Origin: Avena insularis
Taxonomy: Eukaryota; Streptophyta; Magnoliopsida; Poales; Poaceae
Assembly (NCBI GenBank): GCA_023614405.1
Contig: CM042688.1
Span: 378,435,331-378,499,330 of the forward strand
Direction: 5' to 3'
Length of the DNA: 64,000 nucleotides
Of this stretch, positions 12,661 to 23,890 are shown in pieces. Position 1 is the stretch's first letter. Each line of letters begins with the position of its first letter. The position numbers and the translations under genes are program-made. The notes beneath the pieces are model-generated. The model was given only the letters and a program-made list of their open reading frames with translations, was not told where the DNA came from and searched no databases.

Positions 12661-14356
12661 TGTTGGGTCCGCAGCATAGAAAACAAAAAATTTCCTACGG
12701 TGTGAACTACACGCCAAGATATATCTACTAGGTACAAAGCAACGGGTGGACATACATCCAATGAGAACTTACCCTCGTAGACAACAATCTTTGTTAACGA
12801 GTAGGAACTCGTGGTTGATGTAGTCGTACACTTGCCGATCTCAAGATCGTGATGAAGTCCAGCAGGTCCGGCTCCAGCACGTCCATCAGATCCAGCTCCA
12901 GCACCACCGAGTCCAGCACCGCAAAGAAGCGGTGCATCCGTGATCGCACACACGTCCGGTACCCCGACAACCTCCATCCCTCGCTCCAGCAAAGCAATAG
13001 TAGCAGCAACTCCTTTCCAGATAAAGCCACTGGGAACATGTATCTCGCTAATCTGAGACCATGGGGAAATAATACTAGAGGGGGAGAGAGATCCTTCACA
13101 AGGAGGTGTGAGTGAGAAGTGAGGAGGGGGTGGCCTTTTATAGGAGTAGGGGGGTGCCCCTCCTTCATGGCCGGCGCATGGAGGAGGTGACTCTTCACCT
13201 CCTCCATTCATGTGGTGGTAACTCCCTCCACATAAATTTGCCCCTTCACATTCTCTTTTAAAGAGTCCACTTTAAATGCATTAAATTTCTCCAAATTTAA
13301 TGCTCTCTCATTTAATAAAACTCTTTTATTATTTTTATTCAGAATTTTGTTAATTACTTTAATTAACAAACATTCACATAAAACCCCCTGCAACATTTCA
13401 ATATTACATGCAGAACCAATTTCAGCAATTTCACCCAAAGCAGTTTGATTGTCTATTGAAATAATTCCAGCGCTTTCTTAATTCTTTATCCAAACATATT
13501 TGCTCCAAATGGTGTGGTATCCCTTAAGTGTGTCACCCTACGGTTCGCGAATAATGCAGACATGATCGAGACCCCTCGATCAATAATCAGCGGGACCTGG
13601 AGATCCATACTGACTCCTACACATTCAACGATGACTTCTGTGATCGTGAGAACCTTTAACGCTAGTAACTAAATCCCTTTGTCCCACGATATATTACATG
13701 TCCGAGATTCGATCATCGGTATCTCAATACCTAGTTTGATCTCGTTATCGACATGTACTCTTTTCTCGTTCCCGTGATATAACATTCTAGTGATCACATC
13801 ACTTGCTTGCAAGCTATTTCAATGTGATATCACCGAGAGGGCCCAGAGTATATCTATCCGTCATCGGGATTGACAAATTCCACTATTGATCCATGAGCCT
13901 CAACATAACACCTTCGTAGCACTGAACCCATCTTTATAGTCACCCTGTTATGGTGTGACGTTTGATGTTATGAAGATACTCTTTCGGTGTTAGCAATTAG
14001 CATGATCTCATGGTCTAAGGATAAAGATTACTTCGTATGATGTTATAGCAATATAAACATAATGACTTTGATCGTAATGCTATACTTCGGATGAATGTTC
14101 ATCACATCATTCCACCAATGGTGTGACCTTGTTATTAACAACATCCAATGTCCATGATCAGGAAACCTTGATCATCTTGTTAATCAACAAGCTAGTCTAT
14201 AAGAGAGGCATAACTAGGAACCCTTTTTGTTTATTAAACACACATGTATTGATGTTTCCGATCAATACAATTCTAGCATGTAAAATAAACATTTATCATA
14301 AACATGGAATAAGATAATAACCACTTTATTATTGCCTCTCGAGCATATTCCCTTCA
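12661..14356 (-). repeat. 5' LTR of the unit A copia element
   Basis: 1,696 bp, ends TG...CA on the element strand, adjacent to the tRNA-Met primer-binding site. It differs from the 3' LTR by many substitutions and several short indels (for example around 12,995-13,010 and 13,440-13,590), so insertion was not recent. Confidence 0.9.
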
Positions 14357-14935
14357 ACCAGCACCGCTCGGCTAGCTGCATGCTCCAAGGAGATGTAGCG
14401 CCAAGTCGTAGGTGGAAAAGATAGCAGATGCCCCAACGACCACTACGGGACATTCGTCCCCTACAAGGACATCTACGACCACATAATCTGGTGCTTTCAC
14501 GGCCAGTAGGTCTGCATGGAGCCTGGATGTGAGTTCATCACCTCATCGGTAGAGCTAACTCCTATGGTAGAGCTTGTCTGCCACCTCAGAGTTTCCCACT
14601 CGAGGACTGTGCCCATGATGCCCTATAACCACAAACACTGGGAGTTGTCTAAGCCGGCTCCCACAAGAGGCTCGCGGAGAGCAGATATCATCGGCATCGG
14701 GAAAGAAGGCACTGTGTTCGTCGCCCAAATTGATGGCCACTCGACGGACATCGTCATATCCCCCAGGTTCATTAGGTAAGGGACGTGCAAATTGTCGTGC
14801 TACAAGGTGAAGCTTTGGTTGCTGTCTATGTGGCATGAGCTCCATGCGGTCGAAATGGTGGTGACATCTGAGCTGACGAGCAGGCCATCATCGACCGAAG
14901 TCACCCTTGAAGGGCTCAGGTCGTACCTGTTGTAA

Positions 14936-16084
14936 CTATAGTGTTACCTAGAAGTTTATAAACCGTTCGCCGGAATTCCCTATGGATTAGGAGTATTACA
15001 TCGACAAGTTTCAAAAGTGATATAAAACATCTAAATATTCTTTGTGATGATCCAATGTTAATATATGTAACGTCGTACTAATTAATTACTACTTTATGTT
15101 GGTGACAGATTCAATTTGTATGGGGAGAGGTGGAACTAGTTTGCAGCAATGTATACCTATTTCCAATGTACACTGCTGACATAGTGGGCCCACAGGCGAC
15201 GGTGTGACAAGGAAAGCATAATAGGCAGGAAAGAAAACACTACCCGGACAGCACTTGACACGCTGTTGCGTTATGCCGAGTATTTTGTATGGAGGTCTTA
15301 ACTTGCTAATCTATTTTGTAGTAATACATATGTACTGGTACTTGTTCAGATCGACCGATCGAGTGCTGAATATGTACTCTCTTTCCTTTTGAGTCATGGC
15401 CTTGCTACAACTATTGAATTTCAATGTCTGCATTGCTAAATCTGTCATTTCTTTTGGCCATTGTCTGTTCTGCTGAATTGGTCACTTTGAAATGTTGTTG
15501 AATCTATCAAGTCGTGCTGAATATGAACTAGGAATATGTAGATATTTTTTCTGTCTTATTATGTACTGCTCAATCTTCAGATGCTACTCAATCTGTCAAG
15601 TGTTATGTCATTAATATTACTAAGGTATTTTCTAGAACTAATACTGATGTACTGGTACTTGTTTAGATCAAGTGCAGTAGATGGTCCTTCTTTCCTTTTT
15701 AAACTTGGCTTTGTCACAATCTAGATGAGGCTTGGGCATTTTGGGACGCATATATGGTGGTCACACTGGTATTGATGTGAAGAGGAGGTATGCATACAAA
15801 AGCTTACTTGATCGTCAGTTTTTCTTGCTCCAATGATCGAGTGTGTTTGGAGAAAAGGGCAAAATGATCGTGCGACAAGGTTTTTAGAGCTGAAACATGA
15901 ACGGGTTCTCTCTGTACTGCTATTGAGTTTCAGTGTCTATATAGCTGAAAGAGTCACTTTGGAATGCTGCAGCATCGGTCAAGTGCTGTTGAATATGAAC
16001 TAGGAATCTATCGATATTTTTCTATCTCATTCTGTACTACTGGATCTCTCAAATGCTATTGAATTTGCAAAAAATTTATGTCGC
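14936..16084. other. Non-coding stretch with an internal duplication (unit A)
   Basis: No supported gene. Two related blocks recur about 510 bp apart. Around 15,412-15,600 and 15,926-16,065 both contain a ttcaRtgtct start, a gaatatgaactaggaat core and a gtactRctSRatct end. The phrase gtactggtacttgttYagatc occurs at about 15,330 and 15,650. This is an old local duplication of unknown origin. The unit B equivalent is 32,567-33,721. Confidence 0.5.
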
Positions 16085-16425
16085 TGCTACTGGGATACTT
16101 GCACTAAAGCTTTTTCCTGTGTGTCATCAGAACCGTTGGATGTGTTTTGGATAGAAATGAGAGGGTACCAAGTGAAGTCATTGGATACCAGTCCAGTTTT
16201 CGCGCACGCGGTCTGTGTCCCTTGTTCTTTAGATATTTTTACACAAATATATGTCAACAGAATTACTGCCTTTTTCCTCCGGTAGTGAGGTCTGTGTTCC
16301 AAATCTGGCCAAGCCATAGCACAATGCAAATTTTACTAAAGAGGCAGGAAAATCTAGCCCATTCAGCCCCTCTTTAGCCCAGAACAATTTAATTTGGCCT
16401 TGTAGGGGTCAGGGGACTTGCTGAC
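16085..16425 (-). repeat. Inverted-repeat arm, left-hand type (A/B junction)
   Basis: Reads on the minus strand like 18,171-18,505: gatgacacacaggaaaaagc against gatgacagaaaggcaaaagc, and the same ggtatccaatgacttcactt core. With that partner it brackets the minisatellite array in about 2.4 kb. The arms are clearly diverged from one another, so the pair is old. Confidence 0.75.
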
Positions 16426-16744
16426 GACAACCTATTTAAATATTTATCAAGGAGCCCATGGAGAATAGCGCATGGAGTATACACTATAATAAAAGTTTCC
16501 TTTCGCAACGACTTGGCCCGACAGTCATCATAGAAGGCATGTCTTCAGCGACGAAATTCTCGGTCGGCTGTGGCCGATGGAAAACTTTTTTCCCGGTTTC
16601 GCGGCCCTCTACTACGACGGATCTGCTAAAAACATGAGGAAGCTCAGCTGGAGCATGGCAGAAGCAAGATTTTTGTTTCCTCGTGCGATGTTGACTGGCC
16701 GAATTCTTTTGAGGCGTATGGGTCCCAGACGTCACTGTCTCTAG
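16426..16744. other. Spacer between inverted-repeat arm and minisatellite
   Basis: About 320 bp with no supported coding frame and no homology seen elsewhere in the window except the unit B copy at 34,061-34,384. Confidence 0.4.
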
Positions 16745-17870
16745 CAGACCATACTTTTCGGTCGCGCCTCCCTGATTTGAACTCGATAACGTTGCTCGAT
16801 GCGTCTGCCATTTAGTTAGGCTGCTAGGTCCCACATGTTAGCCTCTCATTAGAAGGATTGTGTGTATGGTGGAATTTTTTTCCTTCGCTCGCGCTACCCT
16901 GTTCCGAAGTTGATAGCGCTGCTCGATGCATCTACCATTTAATCAACCTCTTGGGACCCACATCTCATCCTGTCATTAGAAGAAACATGTGTATAATGGA
17001 ATTTTTCCCTTGGCTATTGCCTCCCTTTTTTCAACTCGATAACGTTACTCGATCTATCTGCCGTCTAGCTACGCTACTGGGTCCTCCATGTCAGCCTCAC
17101 ATTATAAGAATCGTGTGTATGATGGAATTTTTTCTTCGCTCGTGCTACCCTATTCCGAACATGATAACGTTGCTCGATGCATCTACCGTTTAATCAAACT
17201 CCTGGACCCCACATGTCATCCACTCATTAGAAGAAACGTGTGTACGATAATTTTTTTCCCTCGGTCGCACCTCCGTGTTCTGAACTTGATAGCATTGCTC
17301 ACTGCATCTACCATTTAATCATGATGTAGGGCCCCACCCCCACATGTCATCCACGCATTAGAAGAAACGTGTGTATGATGGGATTTTTGCTCTCGGTCGT
17401 GCCTCCGTGTTTCAAACTTGATAGCGTTGCTCGATGCGTCAGCCTTTTTCCAGGCTGCTGAGTCCCCCATGTGAGCCTCTCATTAGTAGAAACGTGTGCA
17501 TCCTGGACTTTTTTCTCACTCGCGCCTCCCTGTTTCGAGCTTGGCAACGTCGCTCAAGGCAGAACCTGTATAAGGCCGTGCTACTGGGTCCCACATGCCG
17601 GTCTCTCTGTATATCAAACATGTGTATGATGGACTTTTTTCAGCCACGTCCGCTATTTTGACCTTGGCAATGTTGCTCGATGTGGCAGCCGTGTATGGTC
17701 TTACTGCTGAGGCCCCCATGTCACCCTCTCTGGTATGTTCTGGTAGGTGGGTCCTTGATGCCAGCCTCTCTGTACAAGTATTTAACTTTTTTTTCAAACC
17801 CGACCATTAAACTCGAGGGATGTTGCAGGCTGGTGGGTCCGTGATTTCAGCCTCTCTGTAATGCGATATT
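16745..17870. repeat. ~125-bp minisatellite array at the A/B unit junction
   Basis: About eight to nine degenerate monomers. The anchor gctcgatgc (or a close variant) recurs near 16,793, 16,921, 17,047, 17,172, 17,296, 17,429, 17,550 and 17,675, a spacing of about 124-130 bp. Each monomer has the order: gggtcccacatg, cagcctctcattagaag, gtgtatgatgga, a T-run, a ctcgcgcctccctg-like block, gaacttgatagcgttgctcgatgc, and catttaatca. Short open frames on both strands arise from the repetition and are not taken as genes. Confidence 0.88.
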
Positions 17871-18170
17871 AAAAAGTAAACGCTTTCTCAAGAAAAGTAA
17901 ACCCAAGATATATATAAATATGTACAAACAGTGGATTCAAACGAAAGACGTTCAAATCAAATCAAATACACATAAATTGAGTGTTTTGCCACAATACCAA
18001 AGATACTAATAGAAATTGAATCATTAAACATGTATTAGTACTACAACTTATGAATCAATCTTATAAAAAATATTGTTGTGTTTCCATGTTATCTCTCTTA
18101 AATTAAAAGAGCAGTGCTACTGGAACCTCGATATATAAAAAGCCACATAATGGATTAGTTTCTTAAAAAC

Positions 18171-18505
18171 ATGGGTAGGCAGAGTTTTTTTAGAGGTGGG
18201 GGGCAATGCCAAAAAGATCAAATTAAAATGTTTTTGGGCTATGGTCAATGGTATCCTATCTCAAATTTCACTAGGCTGTGTCTTGCCAGATTCAAACACA
18301 GACCTCTTCGAGGGAGGAAAAAAGTGATAATTCCTTTGACATATATTCATGTAAAAATATCTAATGAACACACACCACATGTGCCAAAACAGAGCTGGTA
18401 TCCAATGACTTCACTTGGTGAAATCACGTTGTATATGTTTACCCTCTCATCTCTGTCCAAAATGCATCCAACGGTTCTGATGACAGAAAGGCAAAAGCTC
18501 TAGAG
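18171..18505 (+). repeat. Inverted-repeat arm, right-hand type (A/B junction)
   Basis: Near-identical to 535-870 and inverted relative to 16,085-16,425. The outer ends of the pair (gcactaaagctttttcct and the complement of caaaagctctag) are similar but not perfect, and no clear target duplication was found outside them. Confidence 0.75.
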
Positions 18506-18572
18506 AAAGCATATATGATCAATGGAGATAAGATAATCGAATAATTAATTACAATAACATGCGGCCAAAGAG

Positions 18573-19621
18573 CTAGATAGCTAGGAAGTTCATGAACATC
18601 ATGCTACATTCAAGGCAGCGAGATACATCGACCTTTTCCGTTCTTCCAATAGTAAGTTTGGTTGCTTTCCGGAACATGATCCACCTAGAAGTAGCTACCA
18701 AGCGCCCATCAGTTGAGTTAATGGCGTAGCATCCCTCGATTCGCAATCCTTCGCTCTGCATTGTGAAGACTATTGTGTCCTTTCGTCTGGCCTGGAGTTT
18801 CTTTGTGGCACTCTTAGGCAATTTCTACGTCAAAGCAAGAGATAGACGCATAATTAATAAGAGCAATGCACTGAATCATGTGAAACTTGAGAAGACATTC
18901 AGAACAGTTTATCTGCCACCATATACTCACAAACATAATCCGGCGCGACCTTGTGATGACACATGTGTCGGATATGGTCTAACAAGGTGCTGCCCGGGGT
19001 GATGAAGGAGCTTGTGCCGGTGCATGTGCTGGGGCTAGTGCTGGTGCAGGAGATGGTGCCACTAATTGTAGAGGGGCTGGTGTAGGAGCCAGAAGACCTA
19101 GAACCGGTGCCGGCGCTAGCAGCTTGATGCTAGATTCCTTCTAAGGGGTAGCTAAGCTTACTGCAGGGATGGTAGAGGCATATGATAAGCGTACAAGAAA
19201 AATGGTCTCTTATACAATAGTTACTCACAAGATAGTGATCAGAGGATATGCTGAGTAGACAAGCAAATTAAGTTACTACCTCCATTCTTTCTACTTAGGT
19301 CAACATGTGCCAGTGCAGGAACTAGGGCTAATGCCGTTGGGGGTGCGAGCAGCTTGGTGCTGGTTACCTTCTAAGGGGTAGGTAAGGGGACTGCAGGAGT
19401 GGTCAGAGAGGCATATGAGATGTGGACAAGCAAAATGGTTTCTTATACAACTGAGGGGTAGGTAAGAGGAAAGAGAGAGAAAAAGCACCATATTCCCATG
19501 CTAAATAAGAAGATTGCTGAGATGCTCGTTGTCTGCTTGCCTTGTCATTTTGATATGGGGATTCTTCCGTATCATCTGGCAAGGGGTACCCCGTTGGCGG
19601 TTCTCCATGATACACATGTGC
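18573..19621 (-). pseudogene. B3-domain gene fragment, minus strand (unit B)
   Basis: Duplicate of the fragment at 937-1,985. The terminal exon is 18,573-18,824 after the same acceptor. The B3-like half-domain has W..F.KATKLTIGRTEKVDV, with V-to-E and G-to-S changes relative to units A and C, which suggests loss of constraint. The upstream exon-like blocks (about 18,996-19,162, 19,291-19,390 and 19,471-19,621) are present in the same order, and the gypsy remnant follows as in unit A. Confidence 0.55.
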
Positions 19622-19625
19622 TTAC

Positions 19626-21823
19626 TATGACAAGAACTTACCGGTGACTAAACTTTAGTAGCATGAGGAGCGACCCTCGTATTCAAGGGACATGAGATTT
19701 TCAACTTACAACTTGTCAAGCATATCCTCGTATTTGATCACTTTAACCTTAATCACCCAAAGATGCCTATGATATGGGTAATGAGAGCTGAAACTAATAA
19801 GTACCATAATTTTTGGGAGCTCTTTATGAAACTTGAAATCCCTGCTTCCCGCTGTGAAGGGCCTTTCTTTTAATTTTTAGTTGAGTCAGTAAACCTATTC
19901 CCCTCTATCTCAGCAGGTATTTTGAGTTGTTGTGTTTCATTCATTCATATGATGATTTATTCAATCATGTTTCTTATGTTCCTTGTTTTGCACATTGCTC
20001 TTATCTTGGTGATTACTACATTGAAAGCTATCATTGACAATCAGTTATTTGTGAACTACAACAAATTGTCAACTATTCTTCGACCAAGAGCTAAGTTTGC
20101 CATTACCAATTATGATTTACTTTATGTATCTTTATTGTGTTTCTTTACTTATTGCAAGTTAAGTTATATAATAGTGAGTTTTCTTCTATTATGACCTATG
20201 TATTGATGAATGTGATGCTTCCTGTCCGTATTTTTTCATCAACTATTCACTCCATAAACCCGAGGTCATGTTTATTGAGCTCAGTTTCGCTTGGGGACAA
20301 GCAAAGTCTAAGCTTGGGGGAGTTGATACGTCCATTTTGCATCACTATTCTATGTCATAATTCACTGTTATTCATTGATATATTTCATATTAAGAGATGA
20401 TACTTATGTTATTTCATCTGTTTTTGTATGGTTGATGACTTTTGGAGCATGGACCGCTGTAGTAAGGATTCTGATGGAAAAGGTGCTGTTTGGAGGCAAA
20501 ATTCGCGAAGATCAGAAAATCCGGGAAAATACATGGAAAATTCTATTTTTCCAGAAGACGAAGGAAGCTAGAAGGGGAGGCTGAGATGGGCCACAGGGGG
20601 CCCACACCACCCCCTTGTGCGGGCCAGCCTAGGCCATGCCACCAGGTGGTGTGGCCGCCCTGGTCCACCCCACTCTCTCCCCTCTGGTGTATATTATCCT
20701 CCCGAAACCCTAAGACTCGGAGAGCGACCACACAAAGATTCCGCCGCCTCTGCAGGGCAGAAAACACCGAGAGAGAAAGATCTCTCCGGCAGACTAAATT
20801 CTGCCAGGGGAATTCCTTCCCGGAAAGGGGAGATCATCAAGCTGGACTTCATCAGGATCATCATCATCATCATCATCACCACCATTATCTCCACTAGCAC
20901 CCTCATCACCATCTCCATATCGCTGTAACAATTGGGTTGAATCTTGCATAGTTCTTAGGGGAAACTTTCCCGGTGTTGATTACTCTTTGTAGTTGATGCT
21001 ATTGAGTGAACCATTGAATTATCGTTTATGTTCAAATTGTTATACATCATTATTCCATCTCTGATCATGATCCATATCATGTCTTGTGAGTAGTTCATTT
21101 TATTCTTGAGGACATGGGAGAAGTCATGCTGTTAGTAGTGGAATTGTGTTGACAATGCTTCAATAGTTTGATATTTAAGGTGTGGTGTACTTCTTCTAGT
21201 GGTGTCATGTGAACATCGACTACATGATACTTCACCTATATGGGCCTAGGGGAATGCATTATGTATTTGGCTACTAATTGTAGGGGTTGCCGGAGTGATA
21301 GAAACCTGAACCCCCGTTAGGAAACCATTGCACAAGGGACATCAGGGTCTTAGAGTTCAAAGCTATGGTTAGGTTTCTACCTTAATTACTTTCTTGTACT
21401 TACGGATGTTTGCAAGGGGTATAATCACACGTATGTATTAGTCCTAGGAAGGTCGGTACATTAGCACAGGTTCACCCACACAACACTTAGCAAACTAAAG
21501 AAGATTAATCAACTATATGAAGCGAAAGCACTTGATGATATTCCCGTGTGTCCTCGAGAACATTTGGTCATCTTAAGTAATACAACCGGCTTGTACTTTG
21601 CTTAATAAAGGATTGGGCCACTGGCTGCATTTATTCTTATTGTCTTTTATTTACTCGTACTTTATTTACTTGCATTATCAAAAAATCCTAAAAACCGTTT
21701 GCTAAGTATTTGTAGAGAATTCCTGATCCATACTACTAGCCAGCACCTTCTGCTCCTCGTTGGGTTTGACACTCTTACTTATCGAAAATACTGCGATACA
21801 CCCCCTATACTTGTGGGTCACCA
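19626..21823 (+). mobile_element. Truncated gypsy-type LTR retrotransposon (unit B)
   Basis: Copy of the unit A remnant: polypurine tract just before 20,324 and 3' LTR 20,324-21,823 (1,500 bp). It has the same truncation point and the same right junction (gtgggtcacca followed by atccctcag), so it was duplicated with the segment. It is about 15 bp shorter, mainly from loss of a gttgccaccaacaccacc-like stretch before the (CAT)n tract. Confidence 0.85.
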
Positions 21824-22481
21824 ATCCCTCAGACATCGCAGTGGTAATGCGGTATGTACATAATCCCCGAAACCCTTGATCTTGATGATGAGATGTGGTC
21901 AAGCTTTTATTAGCACTTGGTTAACATTGGGTTGGTGTTGTGTATAGTTCTCATCTAGTGCATTTAACCTGTTTGTATAGTACAGGTTAGTTTTACACAT
22001 GCAAGCTAGTTCCGGGGCTAGTTCTACGATAAACTGTAATAATAAATTCAAATTTTGTATTGATTGATCCACGGTCAATGATGATTTGGGAGACCACTCG
22101 GCATATTTATTATTTAGATGGGTCTCAGGGGAGGAGGTCCCTTTAATTTGGGCAAGTTAGGGCAGTTGCTGCCCTACCTTGATTTTTGCCAAAATTTCAA
22201 GTATATGAATGCATCTCTAGCATCGGCAGCAGATAGAGCTCATCATGTTCGTCTATTCATCTGTTCATGGGTGTTTGGTATCTATATTGCTCGATAAAGA
22301 ACTGCATTAATGTGATGCCTAGACCTTGGAAATAGTACTAATATAACTGACGTTCATGCTAGCTAGAGTTAAGACTTTAATTGGTGTACTTCGATAAGAA
22401 AATTGCTCAACTTTAATTTCTTAGCTGATCTTGTATTGTACTCTATCAGCTAATCAAGTACTATTTCACAATTATTGACAG

Positions 22482-22984
22482 CTGGTAGAGACATTATCTG
22501 TCCACGAGATTTTTTTGTAGTGTTCGAGCAAGAAGCTCAAGATTGGAGAGACTCATCATCAAACAAGACAAGAGAGCCCTGTTTAGCATTGATGGAGGAG
22601 CGAGCCAGGAACACCCATGTGGAGAACACATGTGACGACTTCTGCAAGATGTTGTTTATACCCAGAGGGTTAGACGTGCGGATCATACCCAGCTCCTTTT
22701 TGTCAACATTTGGCGGTGAGTAACTAGAGGCCATCAAGCTAAAGGTATGCAAAGCCTGCAGCTGGGATGTCGAGCTGAAGAAGCAAGATGGCAAGGTAAT
22801 GCTTGACGAAGGATGGCTAGATTTTATCAAAGCACATGACTTGAAGGTAGGATACTTTCTGGTATTCAAGAAGCTTTCCACCACTTCCTTTAACGAGATA
22901 GTATTTGATCATGATAACTGCGAGAAGGTGATCAGATGTGCAGGTTATCACCCATCATTTGATGGACAATTTACTATATCATAG
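22482..22984 (+). pseudogene. REM-type B3 transcription factor pseudogene (unit B)
   Basis: Duplicate of 4,861-5,364 after the same acceptor (attattgacag). With a 7-T run the frame is open from the exon start through AGRDIICPRDFFVVFEQ into the B3 domain, so this copy shows the ancestral frame. The shared TAA is at 22,721-22,723, again directly followed by LEAIKLKV and the rest of the domain. The C-terminus reads HPSFDGQFTIS (unit A has Y for D). Because the nonsense codon is in both units it predates the duplication; the T-run shift in A came later. Confidence 0.8.
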
Positions 22985-23890
22985 GTGTATTAATGTAGTG
23001 ATTGTTCGCTTCTAATTATAACTATTCTATAAAGAGGTGCTTGAACACCTTCTATTATCATGCATCGTGTTGGAACACCGTGGTACTTGATCGTGCTAGG
23101 CTCCAATGTGGAGGTATTTACTGTACTATGTTTGCAGCAAAACTGCAAAACAAACATCTAGTGTACTACTGCTAGTATTGTACTACCTCGTGTTCCACGG
23201 TATAATCTTTTTTAGCAATCTAAAGAATCATCTCGTTAGTTTGGCCACATACAAGAGTTAAGCCATGTTGGTGTACTTAACAATCAAGTGGGTAGTATAG
23301 TACAACTCCTGTATGCAGCGGAACTAACGAGATGATTGTTCGTTGTACTCTACTGCTAGTAGTAGTACGTATCGTACTAGTACAAGTGTATTACTACTAG
23401 GTAGGAGTACTATTTTTTAGGAAATAGAAGCTGTAAATAAACATCATATTGTCAAACATGACAACAGTAGTAACTCTAGTCGGCGTACACGGTAGCGTGC
23501 CGGCCTAGATGTAATGGCCCAGGTTGTGACATGGTTAATTTAGCGCACGGCAGCATGCCAGCCTATCTATAAAATGTGTCATGATTTCAGATAGTTAATT
23601 TAGTGCACTGTAGCATGCCAGCCAAGCTAATCGACGTCATGGATGCAGCTCCAGAGCCATCCCATCTTCCCCATCTCGGCTGTTTTTATCCCCACTCGCC
23701 AACGCCGCCTGGCCCCGCATTTGGGGTCGTCTCCAGTGCGCGCTTTGCACATTTTCCTCGCCATCTCACTCGCTGCATTGGATCTTGCAGGCCGCGCCAC
23801 CCCTCTCCAAAAGTCCCTCGATAGTCATACTCTAGTCCGACCTCTTCCCCCAATCCATCTCGATGTCGTAATCGACGCACAACCCACTAC

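Larger units (their letters stand above)
6330..14356 (-). mobile_element. Angela/BARE-type copia LTR retrotransposon (unit A)
   Basis: Complete in structure, transcribed from the minus strand, 8,027 bp, flanked by ACCAG at 6,325-6,329 and 14,357-14,361. The 5' LTR is 12,661-14,356 (1,696 bp) and the 3' LTR 6,330-8,028 (1,699 bp). Read on the minus strand the LTR starts tgaagggaatatgcccgaga and ends gcggacccaaca. The primer-binding site (complement of 12,647-12,659, TGGTATCAGAGCC) matches initiator methionine tRNA, and a polypurine tract (agtgggagac) adjoins the 3' LTR. The 4.6 kb interior has no long open frame. Decayed reverse-transcriptase pieces remain on the minus strand near 8,600-8,820 (DEDACICKKLSGSAE, ILLIGND, SMKDLG and LGINIYMDR, in shifted frames), so it is non-autonomous. 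It sits inside an F-box exon. Confidence 0.92.
6271..14935 (+). pseudogene. F-box protein pseudogene split by a copia element (unit A)
   Basis: The 5' part (6,280-6,329) reads VGDDVFNEISMHLDTT. After the 8 kb insertion the same frame resumes at 14,362 as STARLAACSKEM, a stop, then RQVVGGKDSRCPNDHYGTF and onward to a stop at 14,933-14,935. Removing the element and one ACCAG copy restores the frame exactly. The pattern (DDVF.EI...L.....ARLAA..K..WR) is an F-box, the SKP1-binding segment of SCF ubiquitin-ligase adaptors. Defects are TAG at 6,277-6,279 just after a possible ATG (6,271), TAG at 14,396-14,398 where the family has Trp, TAG at 14,507-14,509 (CAG in unit B), and TAA at 14,777-14,779 within ATTAGGTAAGG, which also resembles a splice donor. 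The C-terminal part is not assigned to a known substrate-binding domain. Confidence 0.75.
1..17636. repeat. Tandem segmental duplication, unit A
   Basis: This block repeats almost base for base from 17,637 onward, at an offset of 17,636. Shared landmarks are the minisatellite tail, the inverted-repeat arm, the minus-strand B3 exon, the gypsy LTR, the plus-strand B3 pseudogene, the F-box pseudogene with its copia insertion, and the second inverted-repeat arm. The two copies differ by scattered single-base changes and short indels, so this is a real duplication and not a sequence pasted twice. The block starts inside the minisatellite, so the true left edge of the tandem array lies outside the window. 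Confidence 0.95.

Noticed and set aside
16858..17810. Several 60-110 residue frames on both strands with recurring residues
   Set aside because: They are translations of the ~125-bp minisatellite; the repetition in the protein follows the DNA period.
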